Origin: Cordylochernes scorpioides
Taxonomy: Eukaryota > Arthropoda > Arachnida > Pseudoscorpiones > Chernetidae
Direction of reading: 5' to 3'
Assembly (NCBI GenBank): GCA_030710605.1
Contig: CP092871.1
Coordinates: 69,224,294-69,288,293, forward strand
Length of the DNA stretch: 64,000 nucleotides
Shown here piece after piece: positions 11,401-21,083 of this stretch (position 1 is the first letter of the stretch; each line of letters begins with the position of its first letter). The notes under the pieces were generated by a model. The model was not told the origin of the DNA, did no database searches, and was given only the letters and a program-made list of their open reading frames with translations. Position numbers and translations under genes: made by a program.

Positions 11401-12398
11401 TGGGATTTTGAGCATAATGAGATATAGCTGTTTCCAGTCTCAGAACTGGAAACATTTCCTGAAAGTATCCATCCTAACTTGGAATTACAGGCAGTGGGTC
11501 CTGGATGATTTTGGAATCGTAGTTTTCCTGTATATAAAAATGGGGCTAGGTCTGCACCAATTAATAAATCAATGGGACTTGTTTTATCAAAATTGGGATC
11601 TGCTAATAAAGTATTCTTAAGATGAGGCCAATTATCTTTATTTATCAGAAAATTAGGTAAATCAACAGTGATTTGATCGAGTATTATGGATGAAATTTTG
11701 AATATTCTATCAGAAAAATGAGGCTTAAATTGAAGAAAAGTCTCACTAGCAGACTGCTGTATTGGTTGGTTACCAATTCCAAAAACTGTGAGTTGTCTCT
11801 TTTTAACAGGAAGATTCAATTTTTCACGACAATTTTCTGTTATTAGACTTCTTTGAGAACCAGTATCAATCAAAGCTCTGCATGGATGAAACGAACCATT
11901 TTCTGCTCTCACTCTAACGATAGCAGTAGATAATAAGATTGTCTCATTGGGCTTTGTTGTATCACTGAGAAAACATGAAACGCTAGATTGGGCAATTGGA
12001 GCTTTAATTGAAGTGGTATTCAAAGGTTCGGGTTGGAAGGAATGCAAAAGAGTGTGATGTTTTTTGTTGCATGATTTACAATGCATAGTAAATTTACATG
12101 ACGTTACTCTGTGGTTGGATCGCAAACAATTGAAACAAAGGTTATTGGTTTTGACTATGTTCCATCTTTCAAGGAGAGAACTTTTATGGAACTTGTCACA
12201 TTTGAATAAAGGATGTGAATTTTTGCATAATAGGCATTTATCATCACCTTTTGAAATAGAATTATATACATGTGTTTGTTTCACTACAGATTTATCCTCC
12301 CTAGCATAACCTTTTATCGATTGCAAACTTTTTGCTTGTTTTTCAAGAAACATAATAAAATTTTCGTTGGATGGAAAGCCATCATCTATCAACGTCAA
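8454..12398 (-). CDS. BEL/Pao Pol polyprotein (NC-PR-RT-RH-IN)
   Basis: 1314 codons; the apparent start is a TTG after an in-frame TAA, so the true reading continues from Gag. Zinc-knuckle-like Cys/His clusters lie at about residues 55-110 ([27 protein letters not shown]). Protease [12 protein letters not shown] is at about 175-186. RT has VVFDASC at about 470, [12 protein letters not shown] (motif A) and FYVDDLLSG at about 584-592. RNase H begins [12 protein letters not shown] at about 758. Integrase has the zinc-binding HxxxH/CxxC region, [16 protein letters not shown] and [10 protein letters not shown] (the D, D, E residues). All catalytic motifs are present. It would convert element RNA to DNA and insert it. 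Confidence 0.92.
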   Translation of the reverse strand: MTLIDDGFPSNENFIMFLEKQAKSLQSIKGYAREDKSVVKQTHVYNSISKGDDKCLLCKNSHPLFKCDKFHKSSLLERWNIVKTNNLCFNCLRSNHRVTSCKFTMHCKSCNKKHHTLLHSFQPEPLNTTSIKAPIAQSSVSCFLSDTTKPNETILLSTAIVRVRAENGSFHPCRALIDTGSQRSLITENCREKLNLPVKKRQLTVFGIGNQPIQQSASETFLQFKPHFSDRIFKISSIILDQITVDLPNFLINKDNWPHLKNTLLADPNFDKTSPIDLLIGADLAPFLYTGKLRFQNHPGPTACNSKLGWILSGNVSSSETGNSYISLCSKSQGDDNLRKFFELESVPAALPLTKEEKSSEDIYDKNFCISTDGRYSVGLPFKSVPNLGDSRHNAMERFLALERKLHKSSNLLQQYKDFMMEYLSLNHMELIPKNERDKPSDKCYYIPHHCVLREQSSTTKLRVVFDASCKTSNNYSLNEFLHTGPKLQHDIFNILVKFRTNPIAFTGDIEKMYRQIKVNSSDLDFQRIFWRNSPLESLLEYRLLTVTYGMSCAPYLAIRTLMQLATDKELLFPEASKIIKTDFYVDDLLSGATKIEEAKVLIDDIRKILFSGGFCIRKWMSNVPEVLSEVPEALKAHDSYEIGDNSSVKILGINWNPSTDNFTITVNSLKDVYSKRQLLSDISRIYDPLGWLSPVIISFKILFQTLWKQDLDWDDPLSESLCSHWRRVKMDLAMLNHIKIPRYISCKGLIQSLELHGFCDASESAYSSVVYMKSRFKSGHVQVTLIAAKTKVAPLKATSIPRLELCATLLLSNLYDSICSSLLLQIDRVILWTDSQIVLCWIKSESKHWKPFVGNRIAEIQRLTLQSSWYYVSTKDNPADCASRGITSSELVDHSLWWNGPDWLSNSSLQDPLPFTYELPKEVCHEKRKTVPIVHFTTCPILYFIFKFSTFRKLSRVPACLLRFIHNRHSSDKIKHKELSSNELDNSIRTLIQIIQSSEFQTEIQCCNQSKVLPTNSKLLSLNPFINSSGILRVGGRLRKSNLQFNEKHPIILPHNHFVTELIVQQFHVEHLHSGLQLTLCAIRQKYWIPSGRILVKKLINRCMTCFKTKRQVSKQIMGDLPIHRIIPSSPFSKTGIDFAGPFITKPNVIRTKVTLKSYIALFICFSTKAIHLEIVSDLSTPAFLAAFRRFISRRGKPSDIFTDNATNFKGAKNILNNIHQLVKDSSIQNYVANEHITWHFIPPSAPNFGGIWEAGIKSLKYHLLRCLKSAVLNFEELNTLTSQIEACLNSRPLYPMSSDPNDFNPLTPGHIF

Positions 12399-12404
12399 TT
12401 CCCA

Positions 12405-12815
12405 TTACCTTTTCAAATCATCACCTATTTTTCTTTGTAGGAAATGTATTAGAAAGATATCAACAAGTGTATTTCTCTCCAAACCCAGTGATTTCAAATT
12501 TTTCATGGCTTCATTACATATATCTAGTAGTTCGAAAATGGCCTTGGAATTTATTAGTTTTAAAGGTTTTAAAGTGAATAATTTTGTACATTGTGAAAAG
12601 GCAAGTTCTTTTTTGTTATCATATCTGGAGACCAATGTGGCCCAAGCATGGGCATAGTTTTCATCAATAACAGGAAATCCCCTAATAAGTCGTTCAGCGC
12701 CTCCAGTAACAGCTGATTGTAAATATTGCAGCTTTTGTGAATCAGTTAGAGCAGTATTTGGAATCAATAGACAGAGAAAACAATTGCTTGAAACTAAGCC
12801 ATTCGTTAACATCAC
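12405..12815 (-). pseudogene. BEL/Pao Gag, C-terminal part
   Basis: Contains TALTDSQKLQYLQSAVTGGA, ERLIRGFPVIDENYAHAW and LVDIFLIHFLQRKIGDDLKR, typical Pao Gag. It joins the upstream Gag frame only after a one-base shift at about 12775 (CCAAAT). It ends at a TAA (12405-12407) that is in frame with the downstream Pol, whose next codons [11 protein letters not shown] belong to the same domain. The stop is therefore probably a point mutation rather than the natural end of Gag. Confidence 0.8.
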
Positions 12816-13209
12816 CAGAAAAGGAAGGTAAATTAAATTTAGGAAGTTTTACTTTACTTGTGGTTGTTTGATTTAGATCATCAATTTTGCTTGAAATGGC
12901 TGTACAAGATACTTTATTGATATCCGCCACTAAATTTCTAAGATTATCATTGTATTGCATAACACTAGAAAAGTAAACTTCATCATCAAATTCAGAAAAT
13001 GTTAAAAGATTACAATAAGTTTTTTCAATGTTAGATTTTATATCTAAAATATCTTGTTTAAATGTCTGTAAATTTGCATCATCCTTCGCTTCAATTATCT
13101 TGAGCGAAATTTGCTCAAAATAATCCACTTGTTTGAAATGAAATTCAAGAATATTTAAAGTAGCTTTAAATTTGGAAGCCATTTTGGCAGCCATCTTTAA
13201 TTTTTGCAT
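12742..13209 (-). pseudogene. BEL/Pao Gag, N-terminal part
   Basis: Starts MQKLKMAAKMASKFKATLN about 90 bases after the 5' LTR. It has a helical N-terminal half and then KVKLPKFNLPSFSGDVNEW, the Pao Gag signature. It ends by frameshift after FSLSIDSKYCSN. The nested element at 3.2-5.1 kb carries a related but clearly different Gag (KFELPHFYGDANSW), so two BEL/Pao families are present in the window. Confidence 0.85.
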
Positions 13210-13279
13210 TATTAATTTTAATAATATATTTCAAAATGAATTATAATTATTTATATTTAAATAATTATTTAATAGATTT

Positions 13280-13300
13280 ATTCCCGGGTTTCGGCACCAA
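13280..13300 (-). promoter_or_regulatory. Primer-binding site of BEL/Pao element
   Basis: Right after the 5' LTR on the minus strand lies TGGTGCCGAAACCCGGGA, complementary to a tRNA 3' end reading CCCGGGTTTCGGCACCA. The tRNA identity was not determined. Confidence 0.8.
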
Positions 13301-13700
13301 TGTTTTGTTTCCCACTTGGCAAATACGCAAGGAGGAAAAGCAGAATGATTGTTTACAAAACAATTTGTTCTCGTTAGGCTTAATTGAATAGAATGTTTTA
13401 TACTAGCTTAAAGAAACAAATGTACTTATCTTTGGTCAGGCAATTATCCCAAGCTTTACAAATGAATTTATTTTAACTCTCTTTACAATGAATATTTAAA
13501 GAATTTACAAAAGAATTAAAGCCGCAGCTGATAGGCCTTGTTGTTTAGTGGCGAGCGTCCTCAGAATATTCGAGAAGGTGGCGAGCTCTCCCTGGCGGTG
13601 CCGCCAGCTGGCCTCCCATTGGTCAGCGATGACGTAGCTCTTCTTTCTCTCACCGCTGCGCGCTGCCTTCTGCCACCTATGTTCAGAATAAAACTAAACA
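13301..13700 (-). repeat. 5' LTR of BEL/Pao element
   Basis: 400-bp partner of 7613-8012, TG...CA ends on both strands. Confidence 0.95.
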
Positions 13701-13785
13701 GGTATAAAAAGTTATCACTCGAAAGATTGCTGCATATTGATAAAGAAACATGTTCCAAATCGTCGTTTTACATTTATAACAAATT
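13701..13785 (+). repeat. Right half of the repeat split by the BEL/Pao insertion
   Basis: Sequence up to ATAAAGAAACATGTTCC is an imperfect inverted copy of the left flank (aacatgtttctttattg...ctttcgag at 7535-7570). The BEL element landed inside a fold-back made from PLE-type hammerhead ends. Confidence 0.55.
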
Positions 13786-13869
13786 TGAAAGTAGATTTAT
13801 GTGAAGCAATAACGCGTTATGTATATAGCGAATGAAAACATTAAAACGCGAATGATTCAGTCACAGATA

Positions 13870-14150
13870 AATCAAACTTCTATTGTTCTTACTGTGATGA
13901 AAAAATATTGGGAGAGCTTGGCTCATCAGTGGTAAACCCTTCCAGCGGTTTCGCCAGTTTAATCTATCAGACCGCTTCTTTTGAGCTCTAATACTGCATT
14001 GGATCATTCTGCTTATATATTCAACACTGAAGGGTGGAATCTTAGAAATGGTATTTATGAAAACTATGGACATAAGCTTTTAGGATAGTATAATTACATT
14101 TAATTATTTGCATCGAGCAATTCTCTTCCGCAAACAATAGGTACAAGGCC
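13870..14150 (-). repeat. Fold-back family F copy
   Basis: Minus strand: GCGGTCTGATAGATTAAACT, GGCGAAACCGC, ACCACTGATGAGCCA. The family's other half (GGACATAAGCTTTTAGGATAGT, CTCTTCCGCAAA) follows on the plus strand at 14060-14140. Confidence 0.65.
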
Positions 14151-14247
14151 AGTTAGGCATAAATTAATATAAAGCTGTAACGCGCCATCTATATACAAAA
14201 CATCTCCTGTATATGTATACATGTTGTAATATATTCCAATATATACC

Positions 14248-14419
14248 TGTTGTATAGTTATTATTTAATTAAACATTACTCACCAGATGAAATTATTATT
14301 ACAAATTGTTTATTACACTTTATATTTATATTTTTACATCAACACGTTGTTTACATTATACATCGTATTATTGTTTATGATGATGATCTCTAATATATTT
14401 TAAAACACAGAATACTACA
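14248..14419 (-). repeat. 3' LTR of Gypsy element
   Basis: 172 bp; minus strand starts TGTAGTATTCTGTG and ends ACAACA. Preceded on that strand by the purine tract AAGGAAGGAGGGAA (14420-14433). Confidence 0.93.
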
Positions 14420-14432
14420 TTCCCTCCTTCCT

Positions 14433-17400
14433 TTAGATGAAAGGAATCATGTCTTTATATCTTGATGATGGCTTGACGACTCTTCCACTCCTGGTGATCA
14501 CGGGTTCCTTGGTAGTCGGCAAGGGTGGAGAAACCTCTGGTGGCAACTGGTGAAGAGCCTCGGCATCAAGTCTATCTGAAACAACTGGGTTAAATGTAGA
14601 CCCTGTTCTACTTGAACTTGGTCGGTTTAAAGAAGTGTCCTTGTCTTGGTTTGAGGAATTATCATCTGGTATTTGTACATCAGAAGAGTTGAGGTGTTCA
14701 ATTCTTGTCGAATCTGAACTAAGATTTTCCTGGCTCTCTTCTGGAATCAAGTCAGAAATGCCTTGATTGGTCTCTTGAGTAGGAACATGTTTCAAATGTT
14801 TAGTATTTCTATGAATTATTTTCCCATTTTTAGTGTTGATTAATTTAAAAGAATTTATTGAAGTGTTTTCAAGAATGACATGATGTTCTAATCTGAAATT
14901 TGAATCAAGTTTTCCATTATTTGGATTTGCCACATAAACTAAATTTCCAATTACAAAATTATGAGGACTAGCTTTCCGAATTATATCATTATATGTTTTC
15001 ATTTTTTCTTTGTAGACCATATTGAATTCTTTGATGTTGGATTCATCTTCTTCTGCATCATTAACAAGTGAGCTTAATTTAGTTTTGATTTCTCTTGAAA
15101 ATAATAGGAATGCTGGAGTCTTTCCTGTAGATCTGTTTGGAGTAGTTCGGTAAGACATTAAAATTCTGGATAAATCTTCTTTCCAATCTTTCCCTTCTTC
15201 AGAACTTGAATTGAATTGTTTCTTTAGAAATCTATGGAATCTTTCTATCTTCCCATTACTTTTTGGGTAATAGGGTGAGGCTTTGATGTGCCTGATTCCA
15301 CATTCTTTTAAAAATCTTTCCATTGATGTACTTACAAACTGTAAGCCATTATCTATTACAACTTCATGTGGATAACCATGTCTTGCAAAAATCTCCATCA
15401 ATTTTTTAATAATTGTCTTGCTGGAAATGTCTTCTATTATCATTGCTTCAGGATATGAAGAATAGTAGTCGATCACTGTTAAAACATAATGATGGCCAAT
15501 TGGACCAACTATGTCAATTCCAAGTTTCATCCAAGGTTTTGATGGTAACGGAACTATTTGCAATGGTTGATCATTTATCAATGGTTGATTCCTTACACAA
15601 ATTGGACAGTTTCTAATCAAATTTTCAATATCAAAGTCCATGTTTATCCAAAAATATTTTTCTCTTAACAGTTGTTTGGTTCTTGTCATTCCTTGATGTG
15701 TTTCATGTGCAATTCTCAAGACTCTCTTTATTAGTTTTGAAGGTAGCAAAATTCTACTTCCTTTTAAGATAAGATTATCAAAAATTGAGAGTTCATCTTT
15801 AAACTTATAAAAACATTTGAATTCTTCATTCAAAGGATATGGCCAAACTCCCTTTTGAACCATATCTTTCAGTTTTTGAAACAAAGGATCTTGCTCTGTA
15901 CAAACTTTTATCTCTTTCAAAGACAGTGCTTGAAGCTCTTCAGAAGTGATGGATAAGACTTTATGAACATAGTCCTCCAGCCATTCTTCATCACTTGTGT
16001 TAGAAAGAGGTTGTCTTGAAAATATATCTGCAATATTTTGCTTTCCTTGAATGAATTCAATTTCAAAGTCATATGGTTGTAATCTCCAACTCAATCTTTG
16101 AATTCTTGGAGGCAAAACAGCTCCATTTTTAGGATTCAGCATATAGATTAGAGGTTTGTGATCTGTTTTTAACACAAATTTCCTTCCCCAAATATAGGTG
16201 TTAAAATGTTCAATTGCCCATACACATCCCAATGTCTCTTTTTCTATTTGTGAATATCTTTTTTCAGTATCAGTTAAGGATCTGCTGGCATATGCAATGG
16301 GTCTTTTAATGCCATTTTGTTGTGTTTGTATTAATACTGCTCCAAGACCAATAGGGCTTGCATCTGTGATTAATTCAGTTGGTGAGTTCAAGTTGTAATA
16401 TGCCAAGCATGGCTCTTTTGTTAGTGACTCTTTAAGATCCTGAAATGCTTTATTTGTTTTCAAATCCCAATTCCACCTAACCTTTTTTCTAGTCAAATTA
16501 TTTAGAGGTTCTGCCAATTTAGAAAAATTAGGTATGAATTTTCTTAAAAACCCACAAGTTCCTAAGAATGACCTTAACATCTCAATATTTTTTGGTATTG
16601 GAAAATTTAAGACTGCTTCTATTTTCCTATTATCAGGTTTAATACCTTCACTACTAACAATGTGACCTAAAATATCCAATTCTTCCATGGCAAATTTGCA
16701 CTTATTCCTGTTGAGCCTAATGCCTACTTTATCAAATCTTTGTAAGACTTTTCTAAGCCTTTCTTCTAGTTCTTGTCTATCTTTGGCGTAAACTACGACA
16801 TCGTCCAAGTAACAAATTACACCTTTCAAATCAAGCAAAATTGAATCCATTCCTTTCTGATATGCCTCTGGAGCACTTGATAGACCAAAAGGAACTTTAC
16901 AAAATCTGTAACAACCACGGTGCGTGATGAAAGTTGTAAGGGGTCTAGATTGAGGGTCTAAGTCAACCTTCCAAAACCCTTTTTTTGCATCCAGCTTTGC
17001 AAATACTTTAGCACCTTTAAGGGCATGTAACATATTGTCAATTGTAGGAATTGGATGTCTTTCTCTCAATATTGCTTTATTCACTTCCCGAAGGTCTATG
17101 CATAGTCTAATTTCCTCACTATCCCTTTTTGGAACAACTATTATGTTAGAAACCCATTCAGAACCTTGATGCACTTCTTCAATGATTCCATTCTCTAGCA
17201 TCTTATCAAGCTCTTGATTTACTGCTTCTACCATTGCATAAGGTATACGACGGCATCTCTGGGCAATGGGCCTATAGTTGTCTTTCAATGTCACTTTATG
17301 ACTATAGCCTTTTATAGTTCCAAGTCCATGGAAAAGATGTTCATGTTCTTGAACAAGAGTTTCTATATTAGTAGACATTGATTCATTTACATGATTTACC

Positions 17401-17891
17401 CTTTTAATTATACCTAGTTCAAAACTAGCCTTGCCTCCCAACAAAGACTCAACTTTTTTATCAATCACATAAATTTCTTTTGAAACTGAATTTTCTTTCC
17501 AAGAAATCACAGCATTGAAATAACCATAACATGGAAGAGGTCTATCTTGACCATAGGCAAAAAAGGTTCGGGTGGTGTCATGTAATTTTGGCATAATTTT
17601 ATGGCCATATAATCCAAGCATCTTATTATAGCTTATGAAAGTTCTATCACTCCCTGTATCAATTATCATATTTATTTCACTACCATCTATTTGCACTTTT
17701 TCTTTATTTTCAGCACCTGTATAGTAGGTATATTCATCTGAACTTTCACCTACTTCAGTCTTATTTTCTTCTTGTATGGTCTTAACTTTAGTTTGATTGA
17801 AACTTTTGTGGTTTCTATTATTATTTTGATTTGGGCGGTTCCTGCAAGCTCTAAAAAGATGTCCTAATTTATTGCAATATGAACAAGTCAT
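14433..17891 (-). CDS. Gypsy Pol polyprotein (PR-RT-RH-IN)
   Basis: 1152 codons. Residues 3-16 form a CCHC knuckle (CSYCNKLGHLFRAC); a second knuckle (CYRCGLDTHSAQEC) lies just upstream in the same frame, so the true protein starts in gag. Protease MIIDTGSDRTF is at about 75-85. RT has FAKLDAKKGFWKVDLD at about 297-312 and CYLDDVVVYA at 360-369. RNase H has LITDASPIGLGAVL at about 505. Integrase has HxxxH/CxxC (HETHQGMTRTKQLL ... CPIC), LGIDIVGPI, VVIDNGLQF and SNGKIERFH. The tail ends RSGRVVKPSSRYKDMIPFI. All catalytic residues are present. Confidence 0.93.
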   Translation of the reverse strand: MTCSYCNKLGHLFRACRNRPNQNNNRNHKSFNQTKVKTIQEENKTEVGESSDEYTYYTGAENKEKVQIDGSEINMIIDTGSDRTFISYNKMLGLYGHKIMPKLHDTTRTFFAYGQDRPLPCYGYFNAVISWKENSVSKEIYVIDKKVESLLGGKASFELGIIKRVNHVNESMSTNIETLVQEHEHLFHGLGTIKGYSHKVTLKDNYRPIAQRCRRIPYAMVEAVNQELDKMLENGIIEEVHQGSEWVSNIIVVPKRDSEEIRLCIDLREVNKAILRERHPIPTIDNMLHALKGAKVFAKLDAKKGFWKVDLDPQSRPLTTFITHRGCYRFCKVPFGLSSAPEAYQKGMDSILLDLKGVICYLDDVVVYAKDRQELEERLRKVLQRFDKVGIRLNRNKCKFAMEELDILGHIVSSEGIKPDNRKIEAVLNFPIPKNIEMLRSFLGTCGFLRKFIPNFSKLAEPLNNLTRKKVRWNWDLKTNKAFQDLKESLTKEPCLAYYNLNSPTELITDASPIGLGAVLIQTQQNGIKRPIAYASRSLTDTEKRYSQIEKETLGCVWAIEHFNTYIWGRKFVLKTDHKPLIYMLNPKNGAVLPPRIQRLSWRLQPYDFEIEFIQGKQNIADIFSRQPLSNTSDEEWLEDYVHKVLSITSEELQALSLKEIKVCTEQDPLFQKLKDMVQKGVWPYPLNEEFKCFYKFKDELSIFDNLILKGSRILLPSKLIKRVLRIAHETHQGMTRTKQLLREKYFWINMDFDIENLIRNCPICVRNQPLINDQPLQIVPLPSKPWMKLGIDIVGPIGHHYVLTVIDYYSSYPEAMIIEDISSKTIIKKLMEIFARHGYPHEVVIDNGLQFVSTSMERFLKECGIRHIKASPYYPKSNGKIERFHRFLKKQFNSSSEEGKDWKEDLSRILMSYRTTPNRSTGKTPAFLLFSREIKTKLSSLVNDAEEDESNIKEFNMVYKEKMKTYNDIIRKASPHNFVIGNLVYVANPNNGKLDSNFRLEHHVILENTSINSFKLINTKNGKIIHRNTKHLKHVPTQETNQGISDLIPEESQENLSSDSTRIEHLNSSDVQIPDDNSSNQDKDTSLNRPSSSRTGSTFNPVVSDRLDAEALHQLPPEVSPPLPTTKEPVITRSGRVVKPSSRYKDMIPFI

Positions 17892-17969
17892 TTTTTTAGC
17901 ACCACATTCTTGTGCTGAATGTGTATCTAATCCACAGCGATAACATTTAGGCTTTGAGGCACCTGAAAA

Positions 17970-18605
17970 TTATGGGGTACCTTGATTAGTGAATCTACCT
18001 TTGTTGAAATTATTAGCATTATAGTGCTTTTTAGGTTTATTTTGAACTCTATTTAGTGTTTGATCATTTTGAGGTTCAAGAAGTCTAATTTCTTTTCTAG
18101 AAATTTCTGACATTCTAGCAATATCAATGGTTTTTGACAGTGTCAAATTTTCTTGTTGCAACAATTTTTCTTTAAATTTTTTGTTGTTACATTTTTCAAT
18201 TATTTGGTCTCTTATCATATCAGCTTCTAAATTCCCAAATTCACAAGATTTAGAAAGCTCTCTTAAAGAAATTAGGTAGTTGTCGATCGATTCATCATCT
18301 TTCTGGACTCTTTGTCTAAATTTAAATCTCTCAGTGACCACATTTTTATGAGGTGTGAAATATTTATCTAAAGCCATTTTAGTTTGTTCATAATTTTCCT
18401 TTTCATCTGGCAAGTTGAAAAATATACGCTGTACATTTGGCCCTAAACAATGCAATAGAGTTGCTCTCTTAATTTCATCCGATTTTTTTGAAATTCCAGA
18501 TGCTATTTCAAAAATGGCATAGGATTCCATCCATTGCTTATATTCCGCAAATAAATTGCTGGAATTCATATTCATGGGTAACGGTGGCGTCAGGTTGGCT
18601 GCCAT
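17970..18605 (-). CDS. Gypsy Gag (capsid region)
   Basis: 211 codons beginning MAANLTPPLPMNMNSSNL shortly after the 5' LTR and a T-rich run. It contains FTPHKNVVTERFKFRQRVQ and SIDNYLISLRELSKSCEFG, typical of Gypsy capsids. It stops at TAA (17970-17972). The next codons (FSGASKPKCYRCG) continue in the same frame into both zinc knuckles and Pol, so a single stop separates capsid from nucleocapsid. A C-to-T change at a Gln codon is the simplest explanation; readthrough is possible. Confidence 0.88.
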   Translation of the reverse strand: MAANLTPPLPMNMNSSNLFAEYKQWMESYAIFEIASGISKKSDEIKRATLLHCLGPNVQRIFFNLPDEKENYEQTKMALDKYFTPHKNVVTERFKFRQRVQKDDESIDNYLISLRELSKSCEFGNLEADMIRDQIIEKCNNKKFKEKLLQQENLTLSKTIDIARMSEISRKEIRLLEPQNDQTLNRVQNKPKKHYNANNFNKGRFTNQGTP

Positions 18606-18639
18606 ACTTGTTTTTTTTTTTTTTTTTTTAGGGCTACAG

Positions 18640-18669
18640 TTATATTTTCAAATTCTCGTCGCCAATTTA
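18640..18669 (-). promoter_or_regulatory. Primer-binding site region of Gypsy element
   Basis: After the 5' LTR the minus strand reads TAAATTGGCGACGAGAATTT. TGGCGACGAGAA is likely the tRNA-complementary segment; the tRNA was not identified. Confidence 0.6.
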
Positions 18670-18841
18670 TGTTGTATAGTTATTATTTAATTAAACATTA
18701 CTCACCAGATGAAATTATTATTACAAATTGTTTATTACACTTTATATTTATATTTTTACATCAACACGTTGTGTACATTATACATCGTATTATTGTTTAT
18801 GATGATGATCTCTAATATATTTTAAAACACAGAATACTACA
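18670..18841 (-). repeat. 5' LTR of Gypsy element
   Basis: 172-bp partner of 14248-14419. Confidence 0.93.
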
Positions 18842-18846
18842 ATACC

Positions 18847-19550
18847 TATATCCCCATGTGTTATATAGTTTTAGTGTAATTGCCAATGTGACAGAAATAA
18901 AATTTCGAGTGAGTGACAGTCGGCGCCTGTAGAGGAAAAAGGTCCGAAAAACAAGTCGGGTTACCAGGCGTGCCCCTTTCTTGCTCAAACAGATCAGTCC
19001 GCTTTGAGACACGAGGATTGACAGATCCATCACAACAGATCTGCCCTGACCGGTGTCGGCTTCACTTACTCTCTCGCCATCTCTGTGGTGACATCCAACA
19101 TGCCTCGTCCTTTTGTTCAATCCCAATCACGCCTGAAACCACTTTAAACATTGTGATCACCACGACTGCAACCAATATGCCACACTGAATTCATCCAACA
19201 GCAACACCAACTACATTACAACATATATCAAATATGGTAGTGGGATTTTCTTTGATTAGATATTATACACTTAAAAAAGAAGTCTTGGTTAAAGTGTTTT
19301 ACTGAATCATGAACAAAACATCTTAGAGGACAGTAGAACGATATATAGCAATGGTCTTCATCAAACAATCCCCAAAAAGCCAGTTAGGCCTAAGTTAAAC
19401 ATAAAACATAATCACGCCATATATACTACGGTATTGGGACTTCTCTATGGACATGGGGGAATATAAACTGGATCCCGACATTGCCATGTCTTTATACCAT
19501 CAAATTTAAAGAAATGTGTACAATTATAAAAAAACGGCCCCCGAGAATAT
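18847..19550. other. No gene recognised
   Basis: A moderately GC-rich patch (18900-19190) with short opposing ORFs that resemble nothing I know; the rest is AT-rich. Confidence 0.4.
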
Positions 19551-19557
19551 TTTTCTT

Positions 19558-19690
19558 GATTTATATATACATTCTCTCAAGCTTTCGATTATTATAAACC
19601 TTTATACAGGAGTATATGGCTGTCATATACTACTGTAGAAGGGTTTATAATACCCGAAAGCTTGAGAGAATGTATATATAAATCAAGAAA
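19558..19690. ncRNA. Palindrome of two hammerhead-like units (variant core)
   Basis: Plus strand 19633-19672: CTGTAGAA, stem GGGT/ACCC around a TTATAAT loop, GAAA, GCTT. The left arm (19558-19615) is its inverted copy, with an altered stem II side. The core has A6 and U7 of the hammerhead consensus changed (CTGTAGA for CTGATGA). A similar unit lies at 62298-62340. It resembles a pair of PLE ends facing each other. Confidence 0.5.
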
Positions 19691-20019
19691 TTTATCCTGG
19701 GAGGCCATTTTTTTATTATTGTTTACATTTCAGGGGATTTTATCGTTTTAAAGAAATGTTGCAACTTGGTAAAAATTTAGACAAAGTTATGCTTTTCTAA
19801 AAACAAAAGCCACCTCTACCGTCAAAATATACTCAAAACTCTACTCCATCAACTTGACGGTCTTTGTGAATTAGAAATCTCAGTAATTTCATACCAAGAA
19901 GAATCAACAAGTATTTCATAGAATAAATACAACGGGTTTTAGAGTGAAAGGTATATATTTTATTGTTGCAATCTTTGAGACTGCCTCTTTCATAGTGTCA
20001 TATAATCCGTCTTGTTAAC

Positions 20020-20440
20020 GTTATATTTAAAGTACAACGTTTTCCCAAAAGTTCGTAAACTTATTATGAGGGGGTTCGGTGGAAGGATGGTCTAAACCGT
20101 TGGTTTTCGACCGCTACGACCTGGGTTCGATTCCCGCATTGGGCACTTTTTTCTGATTAAAAAAAATATGCTCCAATGGCCCCCGATTCTTGCAAAAGTC
20201 CAACCCCATCAGCGAGTGCAAGTAACCAAACGGGCCTCTGGTATATTTGTAAGTGCAAGCTCGAACTGCTTTCTACATGTGTAGAAATGTGGTGCACTTA
20301 CAGTAAAAGCAGTCGCCAAATTCTACTCACCATGATTATCATGGCATGTACCACATGTACTAGGGACAAGTAAAAAAAACTTATTATGATTATTAATTAT
20401 ATTTTGCAAGTGTTTACAAACTTTTGGGACAACCTTGGTA
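20020..20440. repeat. MITE with TIR-like ends, host of a nested SINE
   Basis: Left end CCCAAAAGTTCGTAAAC and right end GTTTACAAACTTTTGGGACA are inverted. A compact relative with the same ends lies at 20548-20632. The SINE at 20070 sits inside it. Confidence 0.6.
20070..20377 (+). mobile_element. tRNA-Glu-like SINE, copy 1
   Basis: The head (GGGGTTCGGTGGAAGGATGG, then TCTAAACC, GGTTTTCGACC and GGGTTCGATTCCC) matches a tRNA with A-box-like and B-box segments; the loop context TTTTCGA puts TTC in the anticodon place, as in tRNA-Glu. The body has hairpins (CCATGATTATCATGG) and the tail is A-rich. It is flanked by the 12-bp duplication AACTTATTATGA (20058-20069 and 20378-20389), so it moved by LINE machinery. 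Confidence 0.88.
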
Positions 20441-20547
20441 AAAAATTATAACATTATTCTTATTATAGAAGATTGATTAATCTCTGATGTTCTCTCTCTA
20501 TATCAAGGGTGGCCAATCAGCAGGTGGGCCAAGTTTCAGAATTATAA

Positions 20548-20632
20548 GGTTGTCTTAAAAGTTCGTATACACTTGTAAAATATAAATCATAATAATAATA
20601 ATATGTTTAAGAACTTTTGAGACAACCTTGTA
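20548..20632. repeat. Short mariner-type MITE
   Basis: About 85 bp with inverted ends AAGGTTGTCTTAAAAGTTCG and the complement near 20632, bounded by TA. It has no coding capacity. Confidence 0.7.
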
Positions 20633-21083
20633 TGTAGAAAGGCATCATGTTCGATAGTTTTTGCAACTCTTCCAATAATAAAAGATAAAAGCAACAACCA
20701 ATGCTCTTCATTTCAATAACCACTGTATGTGTCATCTAAGGTCTACAGTAGGAGTAGACACGACCAGCCAAACATTGACCTAGGTATGACAGGCGTACCG
20801 AAGAAGGATCGAATGTTTGCTAGAGCTGAGTCATCAGACCGGGATTCATTCCTTTGACCGATATTCTGTCTTTCGTCTTCTTAGGGGATCATTATTTAGG
20901 ACTTTACCTCCCATAAACGACCCATCTTATGACTGAGAACCTCTGAGCGACCACCTTGGTAAAACTATGACACCTAAACGTATCCCTCCTCCCCACAAAG
21001 GGAGGTGAGTGAAGACAGGACCATCCGTAGATTGTGCTTTTATGTTGTGTAAGAAATTGTAATTAGGTTTATTGTAAAAATCG

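Larger units (their letters stand above)
7613..13700 (-). mobile_element. Full-length BEL/Pao LTR retrotransposon
   Basis: The element is bounded by two 400-bp LTRs (7613-8012 and 13301-13700) in which I see one difference. It is flanked on both sides by GGTAT (7608-7612 and 13701-13705), a 5-bp duplication as expected for BEL/Pao. On the minus strand the order is LTR, primer-binding site, Gag, zinc knuckles, protease, RT, RNase H, integrase, C-terminal domain, purine tract, LTR. The coding region has two frame changes and one in-frame stop, two of them beside short homopolymers. It is a recent insertion that may be dead, or may only look dead because of sequencing errors. Confidence 0.95.
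14248..18841 (-). mobile_element. Full-length Ty3/Gypsy LTR retrotransposon
   Basis: Bounded by 172-bp LTRs (14248-14419 and 18670-18841) in which I see one difference (GTTGTTTAC against GTTGTGTAC). Flanked by ATACC on both sides (14243-14247 and 18842-18846). Domain order on the minus strand is Gag, zinc knuckles, protease, RT, RNase H, integrase, which is the Gypsy order. Coding capacity is complete except for one in-frame TAA in gag. The near-identical LTRs indicate a recent insertion. Confidence 0.95.

Noticed and set aside
20070-20145. Genuine tRNA-Glu gene
   Set aside because: Stems are imperfect, the acceptor ends do not pair well, and the same head occurs in five longer repeats with A-rich tails, so it is a SINE head.
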